A DNA stretch of 64,000 nucleotides from Cepaea nemoralis. Taxonomy: Eukaryota; Mollusca; Gastropoda; Stylommatophora; Helicidae. This document shows, piece by piece, positions 10,341 through 21,134 of the stretch (its first letter is position 1; each line of letters begins with the position of its first letter). The DNA is taken from contig JACEFZ010011691.1 in the NCBI GenBank assembly GCA_014155875.1, positions 546,501 through 610,500 of the forward strand, written 5' to 3'. A program made the position numbers and the translations under genes. The notes below the pieces were generated by a model, which was not told the origin of the DNA, made no database searches, and was given only the letters and a program-made list of their open reading frames with translations.

Positions 10341-11150
10341 TCATAAACCTATGGCTTGTGACAGAAAGTAATATTACTAATGATGCCCCCCACCGACCCA
10401 AACTAGTTGTAACGGTATAGAAATAAACAGAAACAACGTTGTAATAACATTAAACTAATGTTTATTGCTTATAAGCGTTTGTTATATACAAGAAGAAGAA
10501 AAACCCTATTCGAAAAGAATCACACAATCACTAAATACCGGCTAACCCTTCAACGTATTAATGTCTTTTAAAACAACCCCGTAACTAAAATGGTTCTAAG
10601 ACCCGACCCTCTCTATCGCCATCTTAAACGCTCCCTATCCACAACAATCACCTCTTCCGTTTTCCATCTTACACTGTGCATGTGCAACACTCATGCGCCG
10701 AGCTGTGTGTACACACAGCATGCACCGGGCCAGTAGCTAATGTGATTAAACTTGATTTAGTTTCATGTATAAATATGGGCTGTGACAGGTACTTCTGGGG
10801 GAATTTAATTCTCCCAACCTAGTTTCATAAAGTCAACGCTTTTTGCTTCTTGTATTTTAACTTTGTTTTCAGAACATTTAAGCCGAGTTGGGTTCTTGTC
10901 TGATGTTTTGTTATTACTTTCATATTCATTTATTTTACATGTGTGGTTATATTTTTCTACAGATCAATGTTTTATCTACTTTCTTTTTCAGATAATCCAA
11001 TACTTCTCCAATATCGTTCCCAGTTTTCAAGTTTAATAAACCATCTCCTCTCTTCTTTGTTTTCTTTGGACAGTCCTATATTTTTCCCAGCTACGTTCAT
11101 GCCTGCCAGGTCTATGATAACCGATATCTGGTATTTCCAGGGGAATCTTA
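10341..11150. repeat. dispersed repeats R1 and X1, copy 2
   Basis: R1 copy 2 covers 10341-10652 and X1 copy 2 about 10975-11150, the same orientation as at 8556-9008 but in the reverse order. The unrelated 10653-10970 between them holds nothing recognised. An 84-codon open frame on the minus strand (11033-11287) overlaps X1; its translation is lysine-rich and unrecognised, and the frame is not kept in copy 1, so it is probably not a gene. Confidence 0.65.
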
Positions 11151-11420
11151 CTTTCCCAATCTGGTTTCATATAGTCAACAGTATTTGTTTCATGTATTTT
11201 CACTTTCTTTTTTTGAACATCAACGCTGATTTGAATTCTTGTCTTATGTTTTATTATTACAAAATTCTTGTCTTCATCCGAAGACATATCATCAGAACAT
11301 GCACAATATTTATCTGTAGAACATACAGGCTGAGGTGGATTATTGTCTATATATTTGTTAAAACCTTTGTGAGGTTTATCCTCTAAGTATGGAAAAATGT
11401 GTTTAATACTTACTAAATGA

Positions 11421-11752
11421 TTAGTTAGTTAGTTAGTCTTTCCTCTTGAGCCTAAGGAGGCGCATAGGGCAGATGTCATGGCTCTCCATGTCTGGCGGTT
11501 CGCTGCAGATCCTGGATGTTTACTTGGCCTTTGAATGAGCCTTCTCTGATGATGGTTCTATGCAGGGTCTCTCTTGGTCTTCCCTGTTTTCTTTTCCCTA
11601 CTGGTGACCATAGAAGGACTTGGTTGGGGAGTCTTGTCTTGTCCATTCCGAGTACATGGCCGATGTAATTCCAACGGCGTTTTCTTATAAAATTGGATAC
11701 AATATCTTGCTTAGTCTCTTGTCTTACTTGCGCATTGGTTCTGAAATCTTAC
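11421..11752 (-). mobile_element. RTE-like LINE 3' end (family E), copy 1
   Basis: It matches 39037-39368 closely. On the minus strand the frame encodes the C-terminal end of an RTE-like polyprotein, with a KRKRGRP-type basic motif followed by RETLRRTIIREGSF. The 3' tail is (TAAC)n, seen on the plus strand as TTAGTTAGTTAGTTAG at about 11423-11439. The 5' side stops where the element A LTR begins at 11753, so A may have inserted into it. Confidence 0.75.
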
Positions 11753-12379
11753 TGTCAAAGATCTGGATAAGAGTCTACAGAGTTAAGAATATAAGAAATA
11801 GAGCTAAGACAGAGACCATTAGAGAACACCAGACAGTAGAGACACAAGCGCTATAAATAGCTTTACAACAGGACACACTTGTGTCAACCAAGAGGGCATT
11901 GAGTGTAAGTGAGCGAGGGTTTCCCAAGACACTAGGAAACTCGCCTCGACGAGTAACCATGGAGTACAGGTTACTCTAGTTAACTGACCAGCGTGCTGGG
12001 ACACCACGCACGCAAGAATCGCCAGCGCACGGAGGATCCCACGTCCGTGTTTGAACACGCAACTAGAAGCGTGGCTCAGACTGCGACTGAGACGGCTAGA
12101 GAGTAGACGTGTTCCTTATGACTACTATAAGTTTATAGACAATAGTGATTGTTAGGCTTTAGATTCCATTCAGTGATTAATAGTATCATTATCACCTCTT
12201 CATTGCATCTGTGTAACGTACTATGATGTTTATTGTCAATGAAGTATTCCGTTCGCAGAGCTTGTTTGTAATCAGCTCTAAATAAATTGTATTCCTTTTG
12301 CAAATGAAACGAGTTATTATTTCGTGTGGTGTAAAAGTAGGGGAGTCCTGAAATACCTGTCGCAAGTAAGTTGCTGACA
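11753..12379 (+). repeat. 5' LTR of element A
   Basis: The LTR starts TGTCAAAGATCTGG and I end it at TTGCTGACA; the first about 140 bp recur almost unchanged at 19916-20057, just after a polypurine tract, which defines the start. A TATA box (TATAAATA, 11852-11859) and a polyadenylation signal (AATAAA, 12281-12286) are in the right order for U3-R-U5. The CTGACA end is inferred by comparison with the LTR of element C, because the 3' copy is truncated before that point. Confidence 0.8.
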
Positions 12380-12393
12380 GGCAGGACCCCAAT

Positions 12394-12407
12394 TGGTGTC
12401 AGAAGTG
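12394..12407 (+). other. candidate primer-binding site of element A
   Basis: TGGTGTCAGAAGTG has the form of a retrotransposon primer-binding site (TGG plus the complement of a tRNA 3' end; similar sites are usually assigned to tRNA-Leu). It lies 14 bases after the inferred LTR end, which is farther than usual, so either the LTR ends later or the site is different. Confidence 0.5.
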
Positions 12408-13324
12408 CCTGAACCAACGTCAACAGGCACCATTTGGCATTATTTTGTGTTAAAAGTACCTAAAATTAACGTGAATTATTTTGTGTTAAAAGTACCTAAA
12501 ACTAACGTGAATTATTTACCATAGAATGTCAGAAATAATTTTGTTTTGGGAGTGAACGTTAGTGATCAACACCAGTACTACTTGATACTTAATATGTTAC
12601 CATTCGTGGAGCTTGAACGAAGAAAGATTAATTTACAAGTTGTGTTATTCTACGAAAATTAGTAGGAAATGTGTATGAATTTGTGGTAATGAAAATGTAT
12701 ACAAATAAGTATTTAAATTGTCAAGCAAACCATCGTGTACATTTCATTTTCTGTGATACAGCCATTAATGTCACCATTCATCACATTCATTTAGATATTT
12801 GTGCAAAATAAGTTCTGTTTGCACAAAGAAAGTAAATTGGCTACTGAACGGAAGCCATAGAACGGAGTTATACCAAACAAGATAGAAAGTGAAGACAAGA
12901 CGACGTTGACATTCATATGACGAATCATCTTACTAATCATGACGGTCATTTATACTATCATAACATTCATTCATTAACATCATTTATCATTATCTAGATC
13001 ACATTTATGATTCATCAGCCGCATGAAATATGAACATGTATTTATATCATATGCATGTTTCTAAAGTATTGATAATCTACTAAACAGAAGCATCCATTCT
13101 GTTGTCAAGTCGATCATTTTTGTGTGTCCAAAAGACAGCGGTGGAACATCCCAAGGGCCGTATTTTCCGACAAATTAGATGAGTATATTTTTGAATTATT
13201 TTGATATTCACTATGTTAACCATGCATCTTTATTTTCAGTGAGAATGTAAATAACTAACACATAACTACAAACCATTGTGTAAAACTACTGTGATATCAT
13301 TGTGAAATAACATAAAGCCACATA
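12408..13324 (+). other. untranslated leader of element A
   Basis: This is an AT-rich leader without a gene between primer-binding site and gag. A phrase of about 38 bp (ATTATTTTGTGTTAAAAGTA, then CCTAAAA-TAACGTGA) is directly duplicated at about 12440-12510. Confidence 0.6.
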
Positions 13325-14602
13325 ATGGCATCATTAAGTGATTGCATCCAGGCGGGCAAAGAACTAGGCCATACTGGAGAGAAATTAGAGAAATGGGCTC
13401 ATAAAAGATACAAAGAGGAAACTGCTCGACAGAGAGACGAAAGAGCAATAGAAAGGCAACATCAAAAAGAAATGAAAGAAGTAGAGGAAGCCACTAAAGT
13501 AAAGATGAAAGAAATGGAGATAGATTCAAACATCCAGATAGCCTCTAGCAAACAAAAGAGCCAGGAAGAACAAAATAAGTTTAGTAAATATAAAGGATTG
13601 ATCAAACCATATAGCGTAGGCGATTCAATCTCAGCATGGACTGAGAATATAGAGTTTCAACTTAAGACTCAGAATATACCATTGGAAGATTGGGCAATGA
13701 TCTACATGAGAAATCTCAGTGGGGAGCCATTAAAGGTTATAGAATCAATACCTACAGAACTAAGGAGTAATTATCAGTACATCCACGATAGGATTATGCA
13801 TTTCCTTCTGGATGCCACTGGGTATCAGATTCAGTTTTCCCGAATAAAACCAAAGCCAACTGAAACCTTTCTAGATTACATCTCAAACGTTCAAAGTACA
13901 TTTAATAAATGGAGTAAAGCAGCGAAAGTGGGCAAAAACTTTGATAAATTACAAGATCTCATGGTAATGGATAAGGTGATATCCACAGTCCCTACCCCTT
14001 TTGCAAAGTTTCTCCAACAAGCAGATATCGAATCCATTGAGCAACTAGAAAAACGGGGTTCAACATATTTTTCTTCTAATCGTGACATATTTAAGACCAC
14101 CACACATGATACAGAGATCACTGCTTTTGTTAAGAACGTACCTAGTAGATCTTATAATCAGAAAGAGTATCATAAGAAAGACAAACCTTACCAGAAGCCA
14201 CCTCAGTGTGGATATTGTAAATTATTTCATCCTAGCTACTCTATGTGCGACAAAAACCCGGCATATCCCTCACACTTAGAAACCATAACAAAGAAGCAAG
14301 AAAGTAGACGAAATTCATTTAAACGTGCTGTTAAATGCTACTTTTGTTCCAGCTATGGCCATTATAGCTCTAAGTGCTTTGGTAGACAACGAATGAAGGC
14401 AAATAATGCTGTGCTCATCGATACGTCATCTGAAGATGATAGTGTAATTGACTCTGAACTTGTAAATGTATTACCAGAGAGTGAATGTGAAAGTGTGGCA
14501 GTAGTTACTGATATATTAGACTTTAAGAGATGTGACACATGTCACCAGTTTCATGCGGATGGGAAATTGAAATGTGGTCATGTTATACCATGTTCCAACT
14601 AA
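13325..14602 (+). CDS. element A gag polyprotein, SCAN-like capsid and CCHC knuckle
   Basis: Gag builds the intracellular particle of the retrotransposon. The 425-codon frame starts at the ATG at 13325, which follows the leader and matches the gag start of element C. Residues about 30-95 are a charged, probably coiled-coil segment. Residues about 158-245 (from HFLLDATGYQIQFSRI through FLDYISNVQSTFNKW to the IESIEQLEKRGS stretch) have the helical pattern of the SCAN domain, which is known to derive from Gmr1-like gag. A second Cys-rich stretch (CGYCKLFHPSYSMC) precedes a CCHC zinc knuckle, CYFCSSYGHYSSKC, at residues 338-351. The TAA at 14600 is probably a point mutation, because the frame continues into protease and the same position in element C is glutamate. 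Confidence 0.85.
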   Translation: MASLSDCIQAGKELGHTGEKLEKWAHKRYKEETARQRDERAIERQHQKEMKEVEEATKVKMKEMEIDSNIQIASSKQKSQEEQNKFSKYKGLIKPYSVGDSISAWTENIEFQLKTQNIPLEDWAMIYMRNLSGEPLKVIESIPTELRSNYQYIHDRIMHFLLDATGYQIQFSRIKPKPTETFLDYISNVQSTFNKWSKAAKVGKNFDKLQDLMVMDKVISTVPTPFAKFLQQADIESIEQLEKRGSTYFSSNRDIFKTTTHDTEITAFVKNVPSRSYNQKEYHKKDKPYQKPPQCGYCKLFHPSYSMCDKNPAYPSHLETITKKQESRRNSFKRAVKCYFCSSYGHYSSKCFGRQRMKANNAVLIDTSSEDDSVIDSELVNVLPESECESVAVVTDILDFKRCDTCHQFHADGKLKCGHVIPCSN

Positions 14603-14899
14603 GATGCTAATGCAGCTAGTGCCTCCAGAGGTAAACTGAAGTTCTACGATGCACTGGTCAATGATCAACCATGCCATTGTTTACTGGATAGCGGCAGCAC
14701 TTTACTTGGTTTAAGAAAAGAGCTGGTTAGACCAGAAGATTACACGGGTGAATTTGTCAAATGCCGTACTTTCTCTGGAACCATTGAGAAATACCCACTG
14801 GCAAAATCGCATATTAATACCCCGTTCCTTACCGGCACATTTACTTGCGCAATCCTGCAAGATCCCTGCACGGATCTGATTTTAGGCTGTTTAGCTTCA
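14603..14899 (+). pseudogene. element A aspartic protease, in frame after a stop
   Basis: The reading frame of gag continues beyond the TAA without another stop. It contains CLLDSGSTLLG at about 14677-14709, the Asp-Ser-Gly active site of retropepsins, which cut the polyprotein. Downstream NTPFLTG and LILG fit the protease fold. The same order (RGKL, then DSG, then NTPFLTG) is found in element C at 42300-42560. It precedes integrase directly, not reverse transcriptase, the first sign of the unusual pol order. Confidence 0.8.
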
Positions 14900-15934
14900 T
14901 TGAAGCAATGTACTGACGACGACATATTAGCCTGGAAACATACAAACATGGCTAATGTTGTAACAAGGTCAGATACTCAAACACACTATACTGACCTACA
15001 AAATGAGATGTTACAGCTGTTAACACCCAGCGGTGCCAATAACAACACTACTCGACAAGAATTTATCGAGGCACAACGCACCAATCAAACTATCGCACCT
15101 TATTTTAAATTGTTAGGTGAGCAAGCGAAAGTGACTAAAAATGCATCTTGGTATTTTAGAATACACAACGGAATTCTCATGCGTTATTACACAAATAATA
15201 ACCATGAAATTCAGCAGACGGTGTTACCTGTAACATACCGACAAAATGTGCTAAAGATCGCACATGAGTCACCGTTTGCTGGACATTTGGCCTATGACAA
15301 AACCAGAGCCAGAATTTTGTCACACTTCTACTGGCCTAAATTCTGTACTGATATAAAATTTTTCTGTCATTCATGTACTATTTGTCAACATCTTGTAAGA
15401 AAGGGAAAGCATGTGACGGCCGAAGTTCAACGGTCATTATTAGCATCTAGACCATTTGAGCGTGTAGCGGTCGATATTGTTGGACCCCTAAATCAGGTGT
15501 CGAGCAAAGGAAACCGATTCATACTTACTCTCGTGGATCTATGTACCAGGTGCATCGAAGCTATTCCACTAAAATACATCACCTCCAAAGATGTGGCAAA
15601 TGTATTTTTGCACTTATTTTGTCGTTTTGCCTTTCCACGAACTATTCTATCAGATCGTGGAACGCAGTTTATTTCAGCTGCTACGCAAGCCTTAACAAAA
15701 TTGTTAGGAATAGAACAGCATTTCTGTACCCCGTACCACCCAATGAGCAACGGGATCATAGAAAAAATTAACGGGGATCTCAAACACATTCTGGCAAAAG
15801 TAACAGCAGAAAACCCATCTGATTGGGACACGCTAATACCAGCAGTGCTATTTGCCCATCGAGAAATTCTGCACTCTAGTACGGGTTTCTCACCTTTTGA
15901 ATTAGTGTATGGGGCGACCCTCGAGGACCCCTAA
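14900..15934 (+). CDS. element A integrase, located upstream of reverse transcriptase
   Basis: Integrase inserts the cDNA copy into the genome. The frame, continuous with protease, has an HHCC zinc region (HESPFAGH, then CHSCTIC at about 15367-15387), YWPKFC just before it, and the DDE core: VAVDIVGP, then ILSDRGTQF, then GIIEKINGDLKH. Exactly 35 residues lie between the second aspartate and the glutamate (D35E). FSPFELVYGA is the typical end of the core. A stop follows at about 15932 through a frameshift; the C-terminal part resumes in another frame. In ordinary Ty3/gypsy elements this domain follows reverse transcriptase and RNase H; here both lie downstream. Confidence 0.92.
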   Translation: MKQCTDDDILAWKHTNMANVVTRSDTQTHYTDLQNEMLQLLTPSGANNNTTRQEFIEAQRTNQTIAPYFKLLGEQAKVTKNASWYFRIHNGILMRYYTNNNHEIQQTVLPVTYRQNVLKIAHESPFAGHLAYDKTRARILSHFYWPKFCTDIKFFCHSCTICQHLVRKGKHVTAEVQRSLLASRPFERVAVDIVGPLNQVSSKGNRFILTLVDLCTRCIEAIPLKYITSKDVANVFLHLFCRFAFPRTILSDRGTQFISAATQALTKLLGIEQHFCTPYHPMSNGIIEKINGDLKHILAKVTAENPSDWDTLIPAVLFAHREILHSSTGFSPFELVYGATLEDP

Positions 15935-16266
15935 TAATTTACCATCAGCTAATCACTAGCTTACCAGAAAACCCAACATCAGTAACACCGTATGAAATGG
16001 TAACAGAGACACGCGATAGAATAATGAAAGCGTGTGTAATAGCCAAATCATCTTTGAAGAGGAAAGGACAAATGTACCGCAACTATGAAAATAAGGGTGC
16101 TAAAACAATACACCTTGAACCTAATCAGAAGGTTCTGCTTTTACTACCAGATAAACGTAATTTGTTACTAACATCGTGACAAGGGCCATTCAACGTTAAA
16201 CGGAAAATATCAGATGTCGATTATGAAATATCGATAAAGGGAAAATTTAAGATATTTCATATCAAC
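15935..16266 (+). pseudogene. element A integrase C-terminal region, frameshifted
   Basis: After a one-base shift at about 15930 the frame continues (TRDRIMKACVIAKSSLKRKG, then KTIHLEPNQKVLLLLPDKRN) and matches 43790-43970 of element C, including the GPF-type end after the DNA-binding SH3-like part. A TGA at 16177-16179 stands where element C has TGG, so it is a nonsense mutation. The frame then runs on into FHINMLKPYF at the reverse transcriptase start. Confidence 0.8.
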
Positions 16267-17163
16267 ATGCTGAAACCATACTTCTCACGACAAGAACTAC
16301 CGACAGACGAACAAGATGCACCCACACCAATTAATCGGACGAGAGACGTACACAACACAACAACACTAGGTAGGGCGACACAGGACGACATCGCAAACAC
16401 ACTTAGCCAGGTACCAGCACACACAGCTAGTACAACAACAGTACTGAACGAGACAGATGACGACGGAATAGAATTACCAGTCCCTACAGTAGACACAACT
16501 GGGACCATCAACAGCATACGGATAGAAACCAAACTTACAGACGAGCAACGACGACAGATGATAGAATTAGTGACGGAGTACAAAGACATTTTCTCCGACA
16601 TCCCAGGAAAGACAGACAGAATAGAACACTCCATTATTCTGACTGATAACACCCCAATCAAGTGTCGACCTTATTCCATCCCACTAAATTATAGGGCAAA
16701 TCTCGACAAAGAATTACTATCTCTTGAGTCGAGTGGAATAATTCAGAAATCTCAGTCAGAATATTCTTTCCCTATCGTCCTTGTCGCCAAAAAGGACTCA
16801 ACGATTCGACTCTGCGTCGATTATCGACGTTTAAACAGAGTGACCAAAATTGATGCTGAGCCAATCCCAGCATGCGAGGATTTGATCCTTGATATGTCTA
16901 CATCTCGTATCTTTTCCAAACTCGACCTCACGAAAGGATATTGGCAGGTCCTGATGCAAGAAAATTCAATTCCTTTAACAGCTTTTTCCACACCTTTAAG
17001 TCTCTATGAGTGGCGATTTCTTCCTTTTGGCCTTCGTAATGCTCCAGCGACTTTTGTCCGTCTAACTAGGGATCTTTTCCATGGGGTAACCAATACATCT
17101 ACATACATAGATGACATATGTATCCATACTGTAGACTGGACATCACACCAACAAAAACTGTGA
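16267..17163 (+). CDS. element A reverse transcriptase
   Basis: Ty3/gypsy-type reverse transcriptase. Visible blocks in order: IILTDNTPIKCRPYSIP, LCVDYRRLN, FSKLDLTKGYWQ (first catalytic aspartate), FLPFGLRNAPATFVR and TYIDDICIH, the YxDD box, at about 17101-17127. The catalytic aspartates are all kept. The frame stops at a TGA at 17161-17163 (after HQQKL) but homology continues in the same direction as HVFDRLQVFGLTVKPTK. It lies 3' of integrase on the same strand, the Gmr1-like order. The ATG at 16267 is only the first methionine after the upstream stop; the native protein was a continuous pol polyprotein. Confidence 0.9.
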   Translation: MLKPYFSRQELPTDEQDAPTPINRTRDVHNTTTLGRATQDDIANTLSQVPAHTASTTTVLNETDDDGIELPVPTVDTTGTINSIRIETKLTDEQRRQMIELVTEYKDIFSDIPGKTDRIEHSIILTDNTPIKCRPYSIPLNYRANLDKELLSLESSGIIQKSQSEYSFPIVLVAKKDSTIRLCVDYRRLNRVTKIDAEPIPACEDLILDMSTSRIFSKLDLTKGYWQVLMQENSIPLTAFSTPLSLYEWRFLPFGLRNAPATFVRLTRDLFHGVTNTSTYIDDICIHTVDWTSHQQKL

Positions 17164-17958
17164 CATGTCTTCGATAGGTTGCAAGTATTCGGTCTCACAG
17201 TCAAACCAACTAAAGTAGAGTTGGGCATGGAAGAAATTGACTTCCTAGACCATACCATCTGCAGGGGCCAACTCAGAACAGATGAAAAAATTGTGACCAA
17301 GATTCTCAATTTGACTATGCCAACGACCAAGAAACAGGTCCGAAGTCCACTTGGTCTTGTTAATTATTATAGTAAATTTATTCCCAATCTGGCGGAAATC
17401 ACCAGTGGTTTTTCCAATATTTTGAAAGCTTGAATGTTCAAGATGCACGGTTAATTAGTGCTCTATCAAAATTGAAGTATTTATTCAGCGTTCCACCTAT
17501 CCTGCCTTTGCCTAACCAAAATCATACCTATTTTTTTTACGTACAGACGCAAGTGCTATCTCCATATCGGGAATCCTAGGCCAGTTTTATGAAGGGAAGT
17601 TCCATCCAGTAATGTACGTGAGCCGTAAGATCAGCCCAGCTGAATTGAGATACTCAGCATCTGAATTGGAGGGCCTTAGCTTAATCTGTTGTGTTAGAAA
17701 CTTCATAGGTTTTTGGCAGGAACACAGTTTGTAATCGAAACCGACAATTCTCCGCTTTCTGTTATGCAGTCTGGCATTCCCCAGAACAATAGGATCTACA
17801 GATGGGCCTTGATACTGCAGAACTATGCCTTTACCATCCAGCATTTGAGGGGGAGTTTGAACTCTTTGGCAGACACTTTGAGTCGACCGTCAAACATTGA
17901 AATACCTGTGGTACATGAAGAGATCGCCCAGAGATCTCTAGAAACAGTGACACTGTAA
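17164..17958 (+). pseudogene. element A RT thumb and RNase H, broken
   Basis: The remains of the RT connection (FGLTVKPTK, IDFLDHTIC, LGLVNYYSKFIPNL) are followed by RNase H pieces (FVIETDNSPLSVM, FTIQHLRGSLNSLADTLSR). Between 17430 and 17710 stops and frameshifts destroy the first half of RNase H, including the region that should hold the TDAS motif; this contrasts with element C, where TDASS is readable. The last open piece is 17713-17958. Confidence 0.8.
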
Positions 17959-19900
17959 TTGCTATTTAGATCAGTGCCGTATGTGGTGATAAAGTTACAC
18001 TGTAAGTGCGTTATAATCGCCAAGCGTTTAAACAGTGTAAGAGTAACATTGCAGTTATGAGTGAAACGAACAAACGCATAAGTAGTATGTCTACATCGCT
18101 AACACATATATAAGCCATATTTACATTGAAGTTTTAGATGTGAACCTACATAGATTAGTAGAGAACTATATATATAAACACTATCCAGGAAGGAGAGCAT
18201 ATAAGACGTTGTCTAAATGAACTATGTTATGAAAATAGTCTACAAAGAACAGTGCTCCAACATCACACCCGAAAAGACGACATTAGTTTAGTGTAATTAT
18301 ATATAAAAGTAATTGTGATATGTAGATAACAGTGGTTTATAAACAGTACGCATAACTTCATTTTTGTATTAATAATTTAACTGCAAAATGTTCAAGTACA
18401 TATATAACTTTATTTATCTCATTTGATAGTAATAAGTCATCGACATTTAGTTAAGATCCCATTTAAGTTAACACCTATAGTAGAAATGCAATTATTAGAT
18501 ATTACTTTACCTTATCACCGCATAAACAGAATCATTTATAAATTCATTTATTTAAAATATCATTTCTAAAACTAACCCAACCATTTAGGAATTAACATCA
18601 TTTCATGTACCAATAACACTTGAAGGTAACTAACCCATTTTGCTTAAATGTAATTAATTAGTTAGATTATTTCCCTTAGGATAAAATTAGAACAGCACAC
18701 CAAATTACATCAGTTAGTTAAATTAGTTAGTATTATAGGATCGGTAACAAACCATCCTCATAAACTTGTATATTTTGTATAGGCATGACACGTGCAAAGA
18801 AACCGCACAGTCATTTGGCGTGAAAACTTGTACAATTCAGCCAATCATTTAGTGTAAATATGTAATGTTCATTTACTTGATATTATGAACCATATTTTAA
18901 TGACGAATGAATGTTTTAACATAACGATGGTATGAAAGGGAATGAAAGATATGTAAATGAGAGGAGAGAATGAATAAAATAGTAAACATTGAAAGAGAGA
19001 CAGAGAGAGAGAGGTAGCGGCAAATTTTTTGTTCACCGCTTAAGACGTCTTGTTGTGACATGTCTGTGTGAATCTGTGTAACCAATGTGTTGTCAAGTTA
19101 AGTGTGTTACTGCAATACTTTAGTAGTAGTAAATACAGAAAATACTTTGAGCATCTTGAAACGGAATTGTGGTCATAAATAAGAATAACAGACATTTGTA
19201 GCCACAATAAACCGATTTACAGCGCTCGAAGGAATACACACATGTAGAATAGAAACGCATACACAAGTTAACAAATTAGGTACACTGTAGTTTATTAGAA
19301 AAAATGCAAACAAACAGGAAAACGAACACATAAAAGTTGCATACACCATTTGCTTCAAAGAACAGTAACTCAAATCAGGGGACACAATAACCTCTTTAAA
19401 AAACCTTAATGTAACATTAAAAATATTTCTTCACAAGCGGAAGCTAGAAGGTGAAGAGTAGAACTTAATGTATACGAGTTGGGGCTGATATTATTGGGAA
19501 CATGAACATTCGATGCTCATGTGTTGTACTCATAACAGAGTCAACTTGAATTGGGTTGTCATTTTGGGAAATATGAGGACAGGTCAAAAGACATAAGTCA
19601 ACGGACAGAAGTCAGAGGACATGGGTCATAAGACGGAAGTCAGGACATAAGTCATAAGACAACGGTTCCGGATCAAAACAATTCCCAAGAAGATCTATAG
19701 CCAACTGTACTGATACGATGGGCTACTCAATTAGCCGAGTGAATTAATAGAACAGTGTGAGTAAGGGAAGGAGAGAGTTTGTTCTATCCCCAGAAGAGAG
19801 ATTTACAACTTATGAGATCTTTGACAAAATTGGACAGCCAATTTTTCAGTGACCATACAATGTGTTACAAGCATGAGTTAAAAGGTTGTAACACTACACA
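17959..19900 (+). other. 3' untranslated region of element A
   Basis: About 1.9 kb of AT-rich non-coding DNA lies between RNase H and the polypurine tract. It includes an AGAGAGAGAG run near 18997-19013 and a loose repeat of GACATAAGTCA-like phrases at about 19566-19665. No gene was recognised. Confidence 0.65.
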
Positions 19901-19913
19901 GAGAGGAGAGGAG
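19901..19913 (+). other. polypurine tract of element A
   Basis: GAGAGGAGAGGAG lies two bases before the TGTCAAAG start of the 3' LTR. This is the standard plus-strand priming site and confirms the LTR boundary. Confidence 0.85.
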
Positions 19914-19915
19914 CC

Positions 19916-20057
19916 TGTCAAAGATCTGGATAAGAGTTTACAGAGTCAAGAATATAAGAAATAGAGCTAAGACAGAGACCATTAGAGAACACCAGATAGT
20001 AGAGACACAAGCGCTATAAATAGCTTTACAACAGAACACACTTGTGTCAACCAAGAT
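19916..20057 (+). repeat. 3' LTR of element A, truncated
   Basis: It matches 11753-11894 with only about half a dozen differences, including the TATA box, and then stops abruptly after GTGTCAACCAAGA. The remaining about 485 bp of the LTR is missing; the sequence that follows leads into element B. Few LTR differences suggest A is not very old, although its coding region is already broken. Confidence 0.85.
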
Positions 20058-21134
20058 AATAATAAGGCTTGCCATCAATTTAAGAACAACCGTTGCTTTG
20101 AACGTCAAGGTGTTTTATAGGAGCCGTTACCCTTGAACCAGTACATGACCTTGGTCGTCGCTTGAGAGGAGATCAAGAGCCGTTGTAATTGTTGAATCTG
20201 ACCTCACTTGACGGAATCAAAACCAAAAAGTCGTTTGGATCAGCAGCTCAAATAACGAAAAATTACTTCGCTTGATCATAAGTGTCTTGGACTCTGGTGA
20301 TTATCAAAATGTTAAGCGATCACGTTGATGTAGAACCCTTGGAAGCGGGTAGGCAAACTGAGTTGCCGTCCTGTTGAAGAAAGGACCCTACTTTAATTGC
20401 CAGATCGAGTTGTTTCAGGGCGTCCAGAAGTGCAAATTTTTTTTCAACATGCTGGAACGAAGAATACGACATACAGGCTCGTTGTCAAATTTTGCTGACT
20501 GAATCGTTGTCACACAGTCTGCTCGTTGCCTGAATAACGCTGCTGCTCTACACTGTTGTTCATTGCTGATTTCAGAGTGCTGGCCAGTGCTGTCCTCTGA
20601 TCACAGTTATTGATTGCCGACTTCAAGAACTTTTCAGCTTTAAGATCTTTACGGGGTGGTGAAGCCCGCTTTGTCAACTCAGTCAGCCGCTGCCTGCACT
20701 GTTGTTATCGAGTCGTATAGAGCTTTATAGCCCTTACAGAGTACTAAAGCCACCTTGTTGATCCTTTTTCAAGTATTTGGGTGCCAGATACCGTGCCTCT
20801 CAGTCTCAGCATACGAGAGCGAAACCTGAGAATCATTAATGTGCAGCTTTTGACGAGTGTCTAACTACAGGCAGAGAACTATTTTGGACAGCCAACACTT
20901 GTAAAGTATCAATTTAATATTATAGTATTAGAAGACCTGATAAGTTTAATTAACATATTATTATATTTTAACATATTAATATATTATAGTGAATTATTTG
21001 GTGCAAAATTGAAATGAAAATTTTTTTTAGGAAGAAAGGCGGTCTTTACATAATTTAAATGTGCTTATAGTACACTTATTGATATCTATTGATTGTTGTT
21101 TTGCTTGTATAAGCGTATAGTGACATATTTTAGC
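20058..21134 (+). other. leader region of element B
   Basis: The sequence is non-coding up to the gag start. No LTR copy of this stretch is visible after the element's 3' end, and I could not find a primer-binding site. It could be the rest of B's LTR plus leader, or unrelated DNA at a deletion junction with element A. Confidence 0.4.

Noticed and set aside
8720..10652. R1 copies as the two LTRs of one retrotransposon
   Set aside because: The ends lack consistent TG-CA termini, there is no primer-binding site or polypurine tract, and the interior has LRR sequence, not gag-pol.
15493..15831. Minus-strand open frames across integrase and RT regions of elements A and C
   Set aside because: They are antisense shadows of well-supported plus-strand domains.
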